Shown piece after piece: positions 1 to 7,855 of a stretch of DNA of 51,915 nt. Positions within the stretch are counted from its first letter, which is position 1; every line of letters begins with the position of its first letter. This stretch comes from Alicyclobacillus sp. (GTDB lineage: Bacteria; Bacillota; Bacilli; Alicyclobacillales; Alicyclobacillaceae): NCBI GenBank assembly GCA_023511295.1, contig JAIMBT010000028.1:1-51915 (forward strand), written 5' to 3'. The notes beneath the pieces were generated by a model. It was not told the origin of the DNA. It searched no databases and saw nothing but the letters and a program-made list of their open reading frames with translations. The position numbers and the translations under genes are program-made.

Positions 1-530
1 CACTGAGACACACGGAAGACGCTCGGGTGGTGACGATCAGCAGCGCGGCGCACCTGAACGCCCGCCTCGACTTCGACAACCTGCAAGGCGAACGCGGGTA
101 TCGCCGGTGGCGGGCCTACGGCCAGAGCAAACTCGCGAACTTGATGTTCGCCTTCGAACTGCAGCGCCGACTGGCCGCGGCGGGGGCGGCGGCCATCAGT
201 GTGGCCTGCCATCCAGGATGGGCCGCGACCAACCTCGCCACCAAGGCGGTGGGGGGCCGAAAGCGCCTCGGCCAGTGGGTGCAAGGCGTATTCAACCTCG
301 GCGCGCAGAGCGCGGCGATGGGGGCGCTGCCGACCTTGTACGCCGCAACCGAGCCCGGCGTACAAGGCGGGGCGTACATCGGCCCCGTCGGTCTCGGGGG
401 GATGCGGGGCTACCCCGGACCTGCCCGGGTCAGTGCCCGCGCCCGCAACACCGCCGACGGGGAACGGCTGTGGGAGGTATCGGAACAACTCACGGGCGTT
501 CGGTACGACGGGTCCACGTTTCCGACGTAA
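1..530 (+). CDS. Short-chain dehydrogenase/reductase, C-terminal part (5' end outside window)
   Basis: The reading frame is open from the left edge (codons in phase with position 3), so only the C-terminal part is seen. Visible SDR landmarks are a TISS segment containing the catalytic Ser and, about 30 residues later, YGQSK, the YxxxK catalytic motif, followed by LANLMFAFELQRRL. The downstream text (HPGWAATNL) is typical of retinol-dehydrogenase-like or WW-domain-oxidoreductase-like SDRs. The family uses NAD(P)H to oxidise or reduce alcohols and carbonyls; the substrate cannot be read from the sequence. The gene converges on the DinB gene, with only about 30 bases between the stops. Confidence 0.88.
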   Translation, partial: LRHTEDARVVTISSAAHLNARLDFDNLQGERGYRRWRAYGQSKLANLMFAFELQRRLAAAGAAAISVACHPGWAATNLATKAVGGRKRLGQWVQGVFNLGAQSAAMGALPTLYAATEPGVQGGAYIGPVGLGGMRGYPGPARVSARARNTADGERLWEVSEQLTGVRYDGSTFPT

Positions 531-559
531 GCCTGCCACGCGCCAGAGCCGAACGCAGC

Positions 560-1030
560 CTACATCCGCTTGACGAACAGGGGCATCTGTTCCACGCCGA
601 CCATGCGCGCGTAGACAAACAGCTGTCCTTTGTGATGGATCTCGTGATCTCGCATCATCTGCAGCAGCGTGTCTCCGGACAGCTTGGCCCCAAAGACCTG
701 CGTCGTATCCACCACGGCGTCCAACCTGGCTTTGTCCAAACCGGCGAGGATAGTCTTCGTCTGCTCGGTCTTCGCGTCGAAGTCCGCGCGAAGGTCTGCG
801 AGGGTCTTCGCCGGCGCCGCGTCGTCGGAAGACCTTGTGAATACGCCCTCGTTGACAACCCGCGCGAACATCAGTGCGGAGTCGGCCATGTGCCGAACCA
901 GTTGGCCCAGGGTCATCGCATCATCCCACGGGCGGAAGTCGACGGCATCCTCTCCCACCAGCTTCAGGACTTCCTGTGTCACCACCCGATGGCTGAGCCA
1001 CGAGCGCAAAAACGTTTCCGACGGAGTCAT
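560..1030 (-). CDS. DinB-family protein (putative metal-dependent hydrolase/thiol-transferase fold)
   Basis: A 156-residue protein of normal DinB/YfiT length. It shows the four-helix-bundle pattern with His residues placed as in the family: HMADS near residue 47 and HEIHHKGQ near residue 130, where the family binds a divalent metal. The start codon follows AAGGAGGATCTGACC, an excellent ribosome binding site. Members act in damage-inducible or bacillithiol/mycothiol-linked reactions, but the reaction of this one cannot be deduced. It stands alone on the minus strand, divergent from the molybdenum-hydroxylase block. Confidence 0.85.
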   Translation of the reverse strand: MTPSETFLRSWLSHRVVTQEVLKLVGEDAVDFRPWDDAMTLGQLVRHMADSALMFARVVNEGVFTRSSDDAAPAKTLADLRADFDAKTEQTKTILAGLDKARLDAVVDTTQVFGAKLSGDTLLQMMRDHEIHHKGQLFVYARMVGVEQMPLFVKRM

Positions 1031-1102
1031 GGTCAGATCCTCCTTCGTTCCGACTCGCGTATCGGGAGCCGGCGGTTCTGTGTGATACGGGAACCTCTTT
1101 TC

Positions 1103-1108
1103 ATTATA
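1103..1108 (-). promoter_or_regulatory. Possible -10 element for the DinB-family gene
   Basis: Reading the minus strand, a perfect TATAAT lies about 75 bases upstream of the DinB start. No convincing -35 hexamer is found at 16-18 bases, so this is a weak assignment. It places the divergent promoters of the DinB gene and the cox-like operon within about 60 bases of each other. Confidence 0.35.
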
Positions 1109-1156
1109 GAAGGTCGGTCCACTGCACCATCTGTGTACATCCGCACGGGCTGGTTA

Positions 1157-1205
1157 TTTACAATTCGGAAAGGTACTGATACACTGACTTCTAGTGGTAT
1201 ACCAC
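1157..1205 (+). promoter_or_regulatory. Promoter with overlapping palindromic GntR-type operator for the cox-like operon
   Basis: TTTACA (1157-1162), a 17-base spacer and TACACT (1180-1185) form a SigA-type promoter, strengthened by TG one base upstream of the -10 (extended -10). The predicted start lies near 1192. A perfect 12-base palindrome, GTGGTATACCAC, sits at 1194-1205. Its TnGT..ACnA pattern is that reported for FadR/FCD-type GntR regulators, and one is encoded at the far end of this block (14241-14912). A repressor bound here would cover the start of transcription. The promoter is read directly; the GntR link is inferred. Confidence 0.65.
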
Positions 1206-1260
1206 ATACCTATGACAACGAACGCATACCCCATGCTGCGACGAAGGAAGTGTAGCGCTC

Positions 1261-1707
1261 GTGCAACTGAATGGACAGGTACAGTTTCGACACCCGACCG
1301 CGGTCATCTGGTCCGCGCTCCATGACCCCGAGATTTTGCGGGCGGCGATTCCCGGCTGTGAGTCGATGACCCTGAACGGCGAAGGGTCATACGACGTTGT
1401 CCTGCGACTCGGGGTGGCGGCCATCAAAGGCGAGTACACCGGTCATGTGGCGGTGGAAGACGTCGTGCCGCAGTCGCACTACCTATTGACAGCCGAGGGC
1501 AGCGGCACGCCAGGGTTTGTGAAGGTGCAGATGGACTGCAAACTCGACCCGACCGAGGCGGGGTGTCGACTGACGTGGGACTGTTCCGCGGACGTCGGCG
1601 GAATGATTGCCGGTGTCGGCGGGCGGGTTCTCGGCGGCGTGGCCAAACTGTTGGCCGGACAGTTCTTCAAACAGGTGGAGAAGCAGTTAGCACAGGTACG
1701 CGCGTAG
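1261..1707 (+). CDS. CoxG-like SRPBCC-domain protein
   Basis: A 148-residue START/SRPBCC-fold protein that opens with QLNGQVQFRHPTAVIWSALHDPEIL and PGCESM, the conserved CoxG pattern. CoxG-family proteins accompany molybdenum hydroxylases of the CO dehydrogenase type and are thought to help place the enzyme or its factors at the membrane. The GTG start is preceded by GAAGGAAG. It is the first gene of the operon, 33 bases ahead of the FAD subunit gene. An N-terminal substrate-binding role, as in other SRPBCC proteins, cannot be excluded. Confidence 0.85.
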   Translation: MQLNGQVQFRHPTAVIWSALHDPEILRAAIPGCESMTLNGEGSYDVVLRLGVAAIKGEYTGHVAVEDVVPQSHYLLTAEGSGTPGFVKVQMDCKLDPTEAGCRLTWDCSADVGGMIAGVGGRVLGGVAKLLAGQFFKQVEKQLAQVRA

Positions 1708-1740
1708 GGATGGAACCGACAGGCGATGGGAGGTGTCCGC

Positions 1741-2619
1741 TTGAAACCTAGCCATTTTCACTATTTGCGGCCACAGAGTTTAGAGGAAGCGCTGGAGATG
1801 CTGCAGGCGTACGGCGAGGACGCGAAGGTCTTGGCGGGTGGACAGAGTCTCATCCCGCTGCTCAACATGCGCCTCGCGACGCCGAAGTACATCATCGACA
1901 TCGGCGGACTCGACGAACTGCGCTATATCCGAGAGGCGGAAGGGCAGGTTCGGATTGGGGCGTTGACGCGCCACGTGGATGTGGAAAAATCGGGGCGAAT
2001 CGCAGAGGCCTGTCCACTGCTTGGCGCTGCGGTTCAACGCATCGGTCACAGCCAAATCCGCAACCGGGGCACAGTCGGAGGCAGCATCGCGCACGGAGAC
2101 GCGAGCGCGGAGTTGCCGTGTGTCCTGGCAGCCCTTCGCGGCGAGGTGCGCATTCAGAGCACAACCGAGACGCGCGTTGCCGCGGCGGACACGTTCTTTC
2201 TCACCTACATGATGACCGACGTGCAGCCGACGGAGTTGGTCACGGAGGTCCGCTTTCCGGTCTTGCCCGCGCACACGGGCTGGTCGTTTCAGGAGTTCGC
2301 ACGGCGCCACGGGGATTTCGCGATGGTCACGGTGGCGGCGGCCATCACGTTGGATGGGTCGAATCGCATCGCGAAGGCCCAAGTCGCCGTGGGCGGAGCC
2401 GGGCCCGTCCCAACCGTCCTGACGGATTTGGAGGAGGCCATCGTGGGTGAGGAGCCGAGTTCGGCGTTGTTTGAAAGCGCTGCCGCACAGGTGGGAGACG
2501 TGCTGGAACCGGACGGGGACCTGCACGGAACACCGGAGTACCGCGTGCAGTTGGCGCAGTCGCTGGTGCGTCGGGCTCTGGACGATGCAACCAGCAAAGT
2601 GGGGGGTGCCTTCGTGTGA
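1741..2619 (+). CDS. Molybdenum hydroxylase FAD-binding (medium) subunit, CoxM/CutM type
   Basis: A 292-residue subunit of a xanthine-oxidase-family enzyme; it carries FAD and passes electrons from the iron-sulfur subunit to an acceptor. FAD-binding landmarks are AGGQSLIPLLNMR near residue 32 and TVGGSIAHGDASAELP near residue 110. I choose the TTG start at 1741 because GGGAGGTG (1728-1735) lies five bases before it. The ATG at 1726 overlaps that ribosome binding site and would add only MGGVR. The stop overlaps the start of the next gene (GTGA), indicating translational coupling in the medium-small-large order usual for these enzymes. Confidence 0.92.
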   Translation: MKPSHFHYLRPQSLEEALEMLQAYGEDAKVLAGGQSLIPLLNMRLATPKYIIDIGGLDELRYIREAEGQVRIGALTRHVDVEKSGRIAEACPLLGAAVQRIGHSQIRNRGTVGGSIAHGDASAELPCVLAALRGEVRIQSTTETRVAAADTFFLTYMMTDVQPTELVTEVRFPVLPAHTGWSFQEFARRHGDFAMVTVAAAITLDGSNRIAKAQVAVGGAGPVPTVLTDLEEAIVGEEPSSALFESAAAQVGDVLEPDGDLHGTPEYRVQLAQSLVRRALDDATSKVGGAFV

Positions 2620-3182
2620 CACAGCGCGTGGCGATTGAACTGACGGTCAACGGGCGGCCGGTCCGGGCAGAGGTGGAGCCTCGTCTCTTGTTGGCGGACT
2701 TCCTGCGCGACCACCTTGAGTTGACGGGCACGCACCTGGGGTGCGAACACGGGGTCTGCGGGGCCTGTACCGTCCTTCTCGACGGAGACCCGGTCCGTTC
2801 CTGCTTGGCGCTGGCGGTTCAGGCGAACGGCACCCACGTTGAGACGGTGGAATCGCTGACCCAGGAGGACGGGTCGCTACACCCGATTCAACAGGCGTTT
2901 GCCGACCATCACGCCCTGCAGTGCGGCTTTTGTACCCCGGGCTTCCTGATGACCGTTCGGGGCATCTTCGATGATCTCCCGGGGATGACGGAGGCGCAAA
3001 TCCGCGAAGCGGTCTCGGGCAACCTCTGCCGTTGTACGGGGTATGCGAACATCGTGCGGGCCGTGCAACAGCTGCAGCGCGACCTGCAGTTGCAGGCCGT
3101 CCGCGACCCGGCGACGCGTTCCGGGAGCCGAGTGGACGACCGCGGCGCACTCCGCGACACCGCTCGCAGCGAGGTGAAGTAG
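2616..3182 (+). CDS. Molybdenum hydroxylase 2Fe-2S (small) subunit, CoxS type
   Basis: A 188-residue electron-transfer subunit with two 2Fe-2S clusters. The N-terminal plant-type ferredoxin cluster is bound by Cys43, Cys48, Cys51 and Cys63 (CEHGVCGAC...C), and the C-terminal four-helix cluster by Cys103, Cys106, Cys138 and Cys140 (CGFC...CRC). All eight ligands are present, so the subunit should be functional. The tail after residue 150 is longer than in most homologues and rich in Arg/Asp. The GTG start overlaps the preceding stop and the next gene starts directly after the TAG. Confidence 0.95.
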   Translation: MTQRVAIELTVNGRPVRAEVEPRLLLADFLRDHLELTGTHLGCEHGVCGACTVLLDGDPVRSCLALAVQANGTHVETVESLTQEDGSLHPIQQAFADHHALQCGFCTPGFLMTVRGIFDDLPGMTEAQIREAVSGNLCRCTGYANIVRAVQQLQRDLQLQAVRDPATRSGSRVDDRGALRDTARSEVK

Positions 3183-5564
3183 ATGGCGACGTACGTAGGA
3201 AGCAACTACCGGCGCAAAGAAGACTACCGCTTGCTCACCGGCAAGAGTGAATTCGTCGCGGACATGAAGCTCCACGGCATGCTGGAGGTCGCCTTTGTGC
3301 GCAGCATGCACGCCCACGCGGAGATTGCGGTCGACGGCACAGAAGCCCTGAAGATGCCGGGCGTTCACGCGGTGCTCACCGCTCGAGACCTCGCTGGGGT
3401 CGTTGGACCGCTCAACCCGCTCGAGGAGTTCCGCCTCCCGCAGGACTTGATTGACACCATCCACCCGGTGCTCTTGCCGTGCCCGGAAGACATCCTCGCG
3501 GTGGATAAGGTGGTGTACGCGGGACAGCCGATTGCCATGGTCATCGCAGAGAACCGCTACCTGGCGGAGGACGCTGCAGCCCGCGTACTCGTGAAGTACA
3601 CCCCGTTACCGGTCCTCGCCGACCCGTTTCGCGCGCGCGAACCCGGCGCACCTCCGATTCATCCGGCGATGGGCAGCAACGTCCAAGCTTCGCTTCACGT
3701 GGAGGTGGGTGACGTCGAACGCGGGATGGCCGAGGCGGACTGCCTGCTAAAGCGCCGGTTTGTGGTCCCTCGGGTGACGGCGAACCCGCTCGAGACCCGA
3801 GGGGTCCTCGCCGATTACGACAGGCGCAGCGACAGCCTCACCGTCTGGACCTCGACCCAGGTGACCTTCATGGTGCGCTCGAACATCGCAAAACTACTCG
3901 ACATCCCGGAGGAGAAGGTGCGCGTCGTCGCGCCGGACGTCGGCGGCGGTTTCGGCACGAAGGGCGGCGTGTACCCCGAGGAGATTGCCATCGCCTACGC
4001 GGCGCGTCGGCTCGGCCGGCCGGTCAAGTGGATTGAGGATCGGATGGAGCACATGCAGTCCTGTCGGCAGTCGCGGGACCAGGTGCACGAGGTGGAGGTT
4101 GCCTTCAACCGAGACGGGCGCATCCTCGCCCTGAAGGACGAGTTCGTCGTCGACAGCGGCGCCTACAACCCGTTGCTCGTCACCTGCCCGTACAACACCG
4201 TGGCGCACATGCGGGGGATGTTCAAGATCCCGAACTTCGCCATCGCGGGGGCCTGCGTCATCACCAACAAGACGCCGAGCATTGCGTATCGCGGGGCGGG
4301 ACGGCCGGAGGCCGTGTTTGTGATGGATCGATTGATTCAAATCATCTCGCGCGAACTCGGGCTCGATCCGGTCGAGGTGATGGAGGTCAATTTGATTCGC
4401 CCGGAGGAGATGCCTTACGACCAAGGCATGTACTACCGCGACGGCACGAAACTGGTGTACGACAGCGGTGACTACCCCGCGACGTTGCACCACGCGCTGG
4501 AACTCGCGGAGTATGACCGCTACCGGGCGTTGCAGCGGGAGCGGCGGAGCGAGGGCGAGTACATCGGGATCGGCATCTCGTCGTACATCGAAGGCACGGG
4601 CATCGGTCCGTTTGAGGGAGCGGTCATCCGGGTGGACGCCACAGGCCAGATTGTCGCCTACATCGGCTCGACGCCGCACGGCCAGAGTCACGAGACGACG
4701 CTCAGCCAGATCTGCGCCGACGAGTTCGGCGTGAGCCCGGAGCAGGTGACGGTTCGCGCGGGGGACACCAGTCTCCTGCCGTACGGCGTCGGAACGTTTG
4801 CCAGCCGCGGCGCGGTTACGGCCGGCTCTGCGGTGCAGGTGGCGTCGCAGAAGTTGCGCGAGAAGATGATGCGCATCGCGAGCCATACCCTGGAGATTCC
4901 GGTCGAGGACCTGGAGATGCGGGACGGTAAGGTGTTCGCGCGGCAGATGCCGGGGCGGTCCATGTCGTTTCGAGACATCGCGCGGGCAGCGCGTCCAGGT
5001 CCGAACCCGGCGCGTCCGGCGGACTTGGAACCGGGTGTGGAGGCGACGCATTACTTCGTACCACCGAGCGTGACGTACTCCGGCGGGGTGCACGTCGCGG
5101 TCGTGCGACTCGACAAGGACACCGGGCAGATTGACATCATCCGCTACGTGGTGGTGCACGATTGTGGGCGCGTTCTCAATCCGATGGTGGTGGACGGCCA
5201 GATTCAGGGCGGCGTCGCGCAGGGCCTCGGCGAGGCGATGTACGAGCAGATTGTCCACGACGAACAGGGTCAGCTCTTGACGGGGACGTACATGGACTAC
5301 CTGCAGCCGACGGCGATGGAGGTGCCCGACGTGATTCAGGGGCACAGTACCTTCCTGTCGACGCGCAACGCGATGGGCGTGAAGGGCGTTGGGGAAGGCG
5401 GGGCCATCTCGCCGCCGGCAGCCATCGCGAACGCGGTCTCGGACGCTCTGTCGATGATTGGGATCGAGGTGAACGAGGTGCCGGTGACGCCGGTGAAGGT
5501 GTTGCAGTACTGCCGCGAAGCCGATGCCCGTATGCGTTTGGCGGCTGCGGAAGGTGCGCGGTAG
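3183..5564 (+). CDS. Molybdopterin-binding large subunit, CoxL form II-like hydroxylase
   Basis: A 793-residue catalytic subunit of a xanthine-oxidase-family enzyme carrying the molybdenum-pterin cofactor. Residues 368-374 read AYRGAGR. This is the signature of form II (putative) CoxL proteins; true CO dehydrogenases (form I) have AYxCSFR, so CO oxidation is unlikely. The C-terminal GVGEGGAIS contains the conserved catalytic Glu, and GGGFGTKGG is the molybdopterin-contact loop. Full-length for the family. The permease and ring-cleavage genes downstream suggest the substrate is an N-heterocycle or aromatic ring, hydroxylated next to a ring nitrogen or carbonyl. Confidence 0.93.
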   Translation: MATYVGSNYRRKEDYRLLTGKSEFVADMKLHGMLEVAFVRSMHAHAEIAVDGTEALKMPGVHAVLTARDLAGVVGPLNPLEEFRLPQDLIDTIHPVLLPCPEDILAVDKVVYAGQPIAMVIAENRYLAEDAAARVLVKYTPLPVLADPFRAREPGAPPIHPAMGSNVQASLHVEVGDVERGMAEADCLLKRRFVVPRVTANPLETRGVLADYDRRSDSLTVWTSTQVTFMVRSNIAKLLDIPEEKVRVVAPDVGGGFGTKGGVYPEEIAIAYAARRLGRPVKWIEDRMEHMQSCRQSRDQVHEVEVAFNRDGRILALKDEFVVDSGAYNPLLVTCPYNTVAHMRGMFKIPNFAIAGACVITNKTPSIAYRGAGRPEAVFVMDRLIQIISRELGLDPVEVMEVNLIRPEEMPYDQGMYYRDGTKLVYDSGDYPATLHHALELAEYDRYRALQRERRSEGEYIGIGISSYIEGTGIGPFEGAVIRVDATGQIVAYIGSTPHGQSHETTLSQICADEFGVSPEQVTVRAGDTSLLPYGVGTFASRGAVTAGSAVQVASQKLREKMMRIASHTLEIPVEDLEMRDGKVFARQMPGRSMSFRDIARAARPGPNPARPADLEPGVEATHYFVPPSVTYSGGVHVAVVRLDKDTGQIDIIRYVVVHDCGRVLNPMVVDGQIQGGVAQGLGEAMYEQIVHDEQGQLLTGTYMDYLQPTAMEVPDVIQGHSTFLSTRNAMGVKGVGEGGAISPPAAIANAVSDALSMIGIEVNEVPVTPVKVLQYCREADARMRLAAAEGAR

Positions 5565-5610
5565 CGAATGTGAGGAGATGCCCACCCATTCCGGAAAGGA
5601 GGCGGACTGC

Positions 5611-6525
5611 GTGAACAGCGTCGGGGAACTGCAGCAACAGCTCGCAGACCTCGGCTACTTTGCGGAGGAGAGTCTGGCTGTGGCTTGCTTCTTGGCACTG
5701 CGCCAGCGGCGGCCCCTGCTGCTCGAGGGGGACCCGGGCGTCGGCAAGACGGAGGTCGCGAAGGTGCTGGCGAGGCTGCTCGGTACGCGCTTGATTCGGG
5801 TACAGTGCTACGCCGGGATCGAGAGCGACGAGGTGCTCTACGAGTGGAACTACCTGAAGCAGATGTTGTCCATCCGTCGCCAGGAGGCGAGCGTTTCGGG
5901 GAGCGCTGAGGACCTGTTCAGCGAAGCGTTTCTGATTGCCCGGCCGCTGCTTGCCTCCATCCGGGCGGAGCAACCGGTGGTCTTGCTGATTGACGAAGTG
6001 GACCGGGCGGATGAGCGTTTCGAGGCGTTTCTCCTTGAGTTCCTGTCGGACTTCCAGATCTCCATCCCGGAACTCGGCACCATCCAAGCGGTCTCGCGGC
6101 CGCACGTGGTGTTGACGTCCAACCGCACGCGCGAGGTCCACGACGCGCTGCGGAGGCGCTGCCTGTACGAGTGGATTGACTACCCGTCGCTGGAGAAGGA
6201 GTTAGCGATTGTGGCGGCACAGGCCCCCGAGCTCGACGGGCACCTTGCCCGGCAGATCTGCCGGCTCGTGCAGGCGTTCCGGCAGCGCTCCTTCCTCCGC
6301 AAGCCGGGGGTCGCGGAGACCTTGGACTGGGTACGGGCGCTCACGGACCTCGGCATCGCGGACCTGCACGACGCAGCGTTGCCGAAGACCTTCCAGGCGT
6401 TGTTCAAAACCCGGGAAGATCTCATCCGTGCGCGTGCGCTGCTGGATGAATGTCTGCGCGAGGCAGGTGCCGCACGGGACGAGCGGCGGGACCCGCTCGC
6501 GGCGGGATCTGCAGGTTCTCCGTGA
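5611..6525 (+). CDS. MoxR-type AAA+ ATPase (CoxD-like)
   Basis: A 304-residue AAA+ ATPase of the MoxR branch. Walker A is GDPGVGKT at residues 40-47, Walker B is VVLLIDEVDRAD, and the sensor text VLTSNRTREVHDALRRRCL is typical. CoxD-like MoxR proteins act with a VWA partner to sulfurate or insert the molybdenum centre of the cognate hydroxylase. The GTG at 5611 is chosen as start because AAAGGAGG lies eight bases upstream; in-frame ATG codons further up lack such a site. Its stop overlaps the next start by one base. Confidence 0.9.
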   Translation: MNSVGELQQQLADLGYFAEESLAVACFLALRQRRPLLLEGDPGVGKTEVAKVLARLLGTRLIRVQCYAGIESDEVLYEWNYLKQMLSIRRQEASVSGSAEDLFSEAFLIARPLLASIRAEQPVVLLIDEVDRADERFEAFLLEFLSDFQISIPELGTIQAVSRPHVVLTSNRTREVHDALRRRCLYEWIDYPSLEKELAIVAAQAPELDGHLARQICRLVQAFRQRSFLRKPGVAETLDWVRALTDLGIADLHDAALPKTFQALFKTREDLIRARALLDECLREAGAARDERRDPLAAGSAGSP

Positions 6526-7688
6526 TGGACCTGCTGCACCACCAGGTGGTGGAACTCGCGCGCAGGATGCGTCAGGAGGGCGTCCGCGTCGGTCCGGCGG
6601 ACGTGCTGGCGGCATGCCACGGGTTGCGGGAGATCAATCTGCTTGACCGGACGGCGGTGTACTACACGCTGCGCGCCTACCTGTGCGGGACACCGGACGA
6701 GCAGCGTCGGTTCCACCGGGTGTTCCTCGGGCTCTGGGTCTTCCCGACTGATCACGCCGGCGTGGAGCAAGCGACCGAAGCGCTGGCGGACCAGTCCTCG
6801 ACCCGGGTGACCAGTGAAGGGGGGGATGCGGGCGCTGTCGCCGTCGACGGAGTCGCGGCGCGAAGCGGCGGGGATGCAGATGCGGAAGACGATATAGAGG
6901 CGCAGGTCGCAGAACTGGACTGGGAGGCCAGGATGGAACAGTATTCTGCGGATGAGCAACGCGTCTTTCGCCGCTACCTGGCGGCTGCACCGGTGCAGCG
7001 CGCACGCGTCCATCGCGCGTTTCTGCAGCAGATCCGTCCCCTGTTGCAGGAAGGTCCACCGGGCCGCGGGCGACGTGGGCCGATTTCCGTCCGCAAGACC
7101 ATCCGCCGCAACCTGCGCTATGGCGGGGACGACCTGTTGGAGCTGGTCCGCAAACATCGTCGACAGCCCCGACCCGCGCACTTGGTGCTGCTGGTGGATG
7201 TCAGCGGATCGATGAACCTGTACGTGTACCAGTATCTATCTGTGCTGCACGACATGTGTCGCATCTGTGTGAATCCGCGGGTGTTTTTCTTCAGCACGCA
7301 ACTCGAAGAGGTGTCGGCCTGGTTCTCCGCGCCGTTTCGGCGAACGCTCGAGGCGCTGGCGCTGCATCCACCTCGGCTCGGGAACGGCACGAACCTGAGC
7401 CAGGCGCTGTCGGCGTTGCAGCGGTCGAGTGCGCGACTGTCACCGGAAGACACCACAGTGGTGGTGTTCAGCGACGGGTGGGACAGTGGCCGAATGGAAG
7501 ACCTGCAGAAAGCGTTTTCCAACCTGCACAGTCGGGTGGCGCAGATCTTGTGGGTCAACCCGCTCCTCGGTCTGCCGGATTACCGCCCGGAGACCCACGC
7601 CCTGCTGGCAGCGCGGCCGTACGTTCGGCGGATGCTGTCGATGCAAGAGGTGCTGCAAGTTGAATGGGCGACAGAGGAGAGGGGGTGA
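6525..7688 (+). CDS. VWA-domain protein, CoxE-like
   Basis: A 387-residue protein whose C-terminal half is a von Willebrand A domain with a complete MIDAS start, DVSGS at residues 225-229, later followed by GNGTNLSQAL and VFSDGWDSG. The N-terminal half matches the CoxE/YehP-type helical region, and residues about 90-130 form a low-complexity acidic linker. CoxE partners MoxR/CoxD in maturing the molybdenum enzyme. ATG 6525 overlaps the preceding TGA (TGATG); a GTG at 6522 is an alternative that adds one residue. Confidence 0.9.
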   Translation: MDLLHHQVVELARRMRQEGVRVGPADVLAACHGLREINLLDRTAVYYTLRAYLCGTPDEQRRFHRVFLGLWVFPTDHAGVEQATEALADQSSTRVTSEGGDAGAVAVDGVAARSGGDADAEDDIEAQVAELDWEARMEQYSADEQRVFRRYLAAAPVQRARVHRAFLQQIRPLLQEGPPGRGRRGPISVRKTIRRNLRYGGDDLLELVRKHRRQPRPAHLVLLVDVSGSMNLYVYQYLSVLHDMCRICVNPRVFFFSTQLEEVSAWFSAPFRRTLEALALHPPRLGNGTNLSQALSALQRSSARLSPEDTTVVVFSDGWDSGRMEDLQKAFSNLHSRVAQILWVNPLLGLPDYRPETHALLAARPYVRRMLSMQEVLQVEWATEERG

Positions 7689-7855
7689 GGACGGCGAATG
7701 ACGGGTGTACAACACGAGCGACCGGAAGGGAAACTCGTCGGACGCTGTGATGGGTATCAGAACAGTTCGGACAGTCGGATGTCCCCGACGGTTCGATGGC
7801 GAGCTGGTAAGCGGTGGCGTGTACATTTGCTGAGAATGAGGGGGTTTCCCTAAGG

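Noticed and set aside
107-1255. 382-codon open frame across the SDR end, the DinB gene and the cox promoter
   Set aside because: Arg/Gly/Pro-rich translation with no family resemblance. It runs through two recognised genes in other frames and over the promoter; typical GC-driven spurious frame.
3183-5564. Large subunit as true carbon monoxide dehydrogenase
   Set aside because: Active-site motif is AYRGAGR (form II), not AYxCSFR; the downstream genes belong to ring degradation.
3894-5585. 563-codon frame antisense to the large subunit gene
   Set aside because: His/Arg-rich shadow of a highly conserved enzyme gene.
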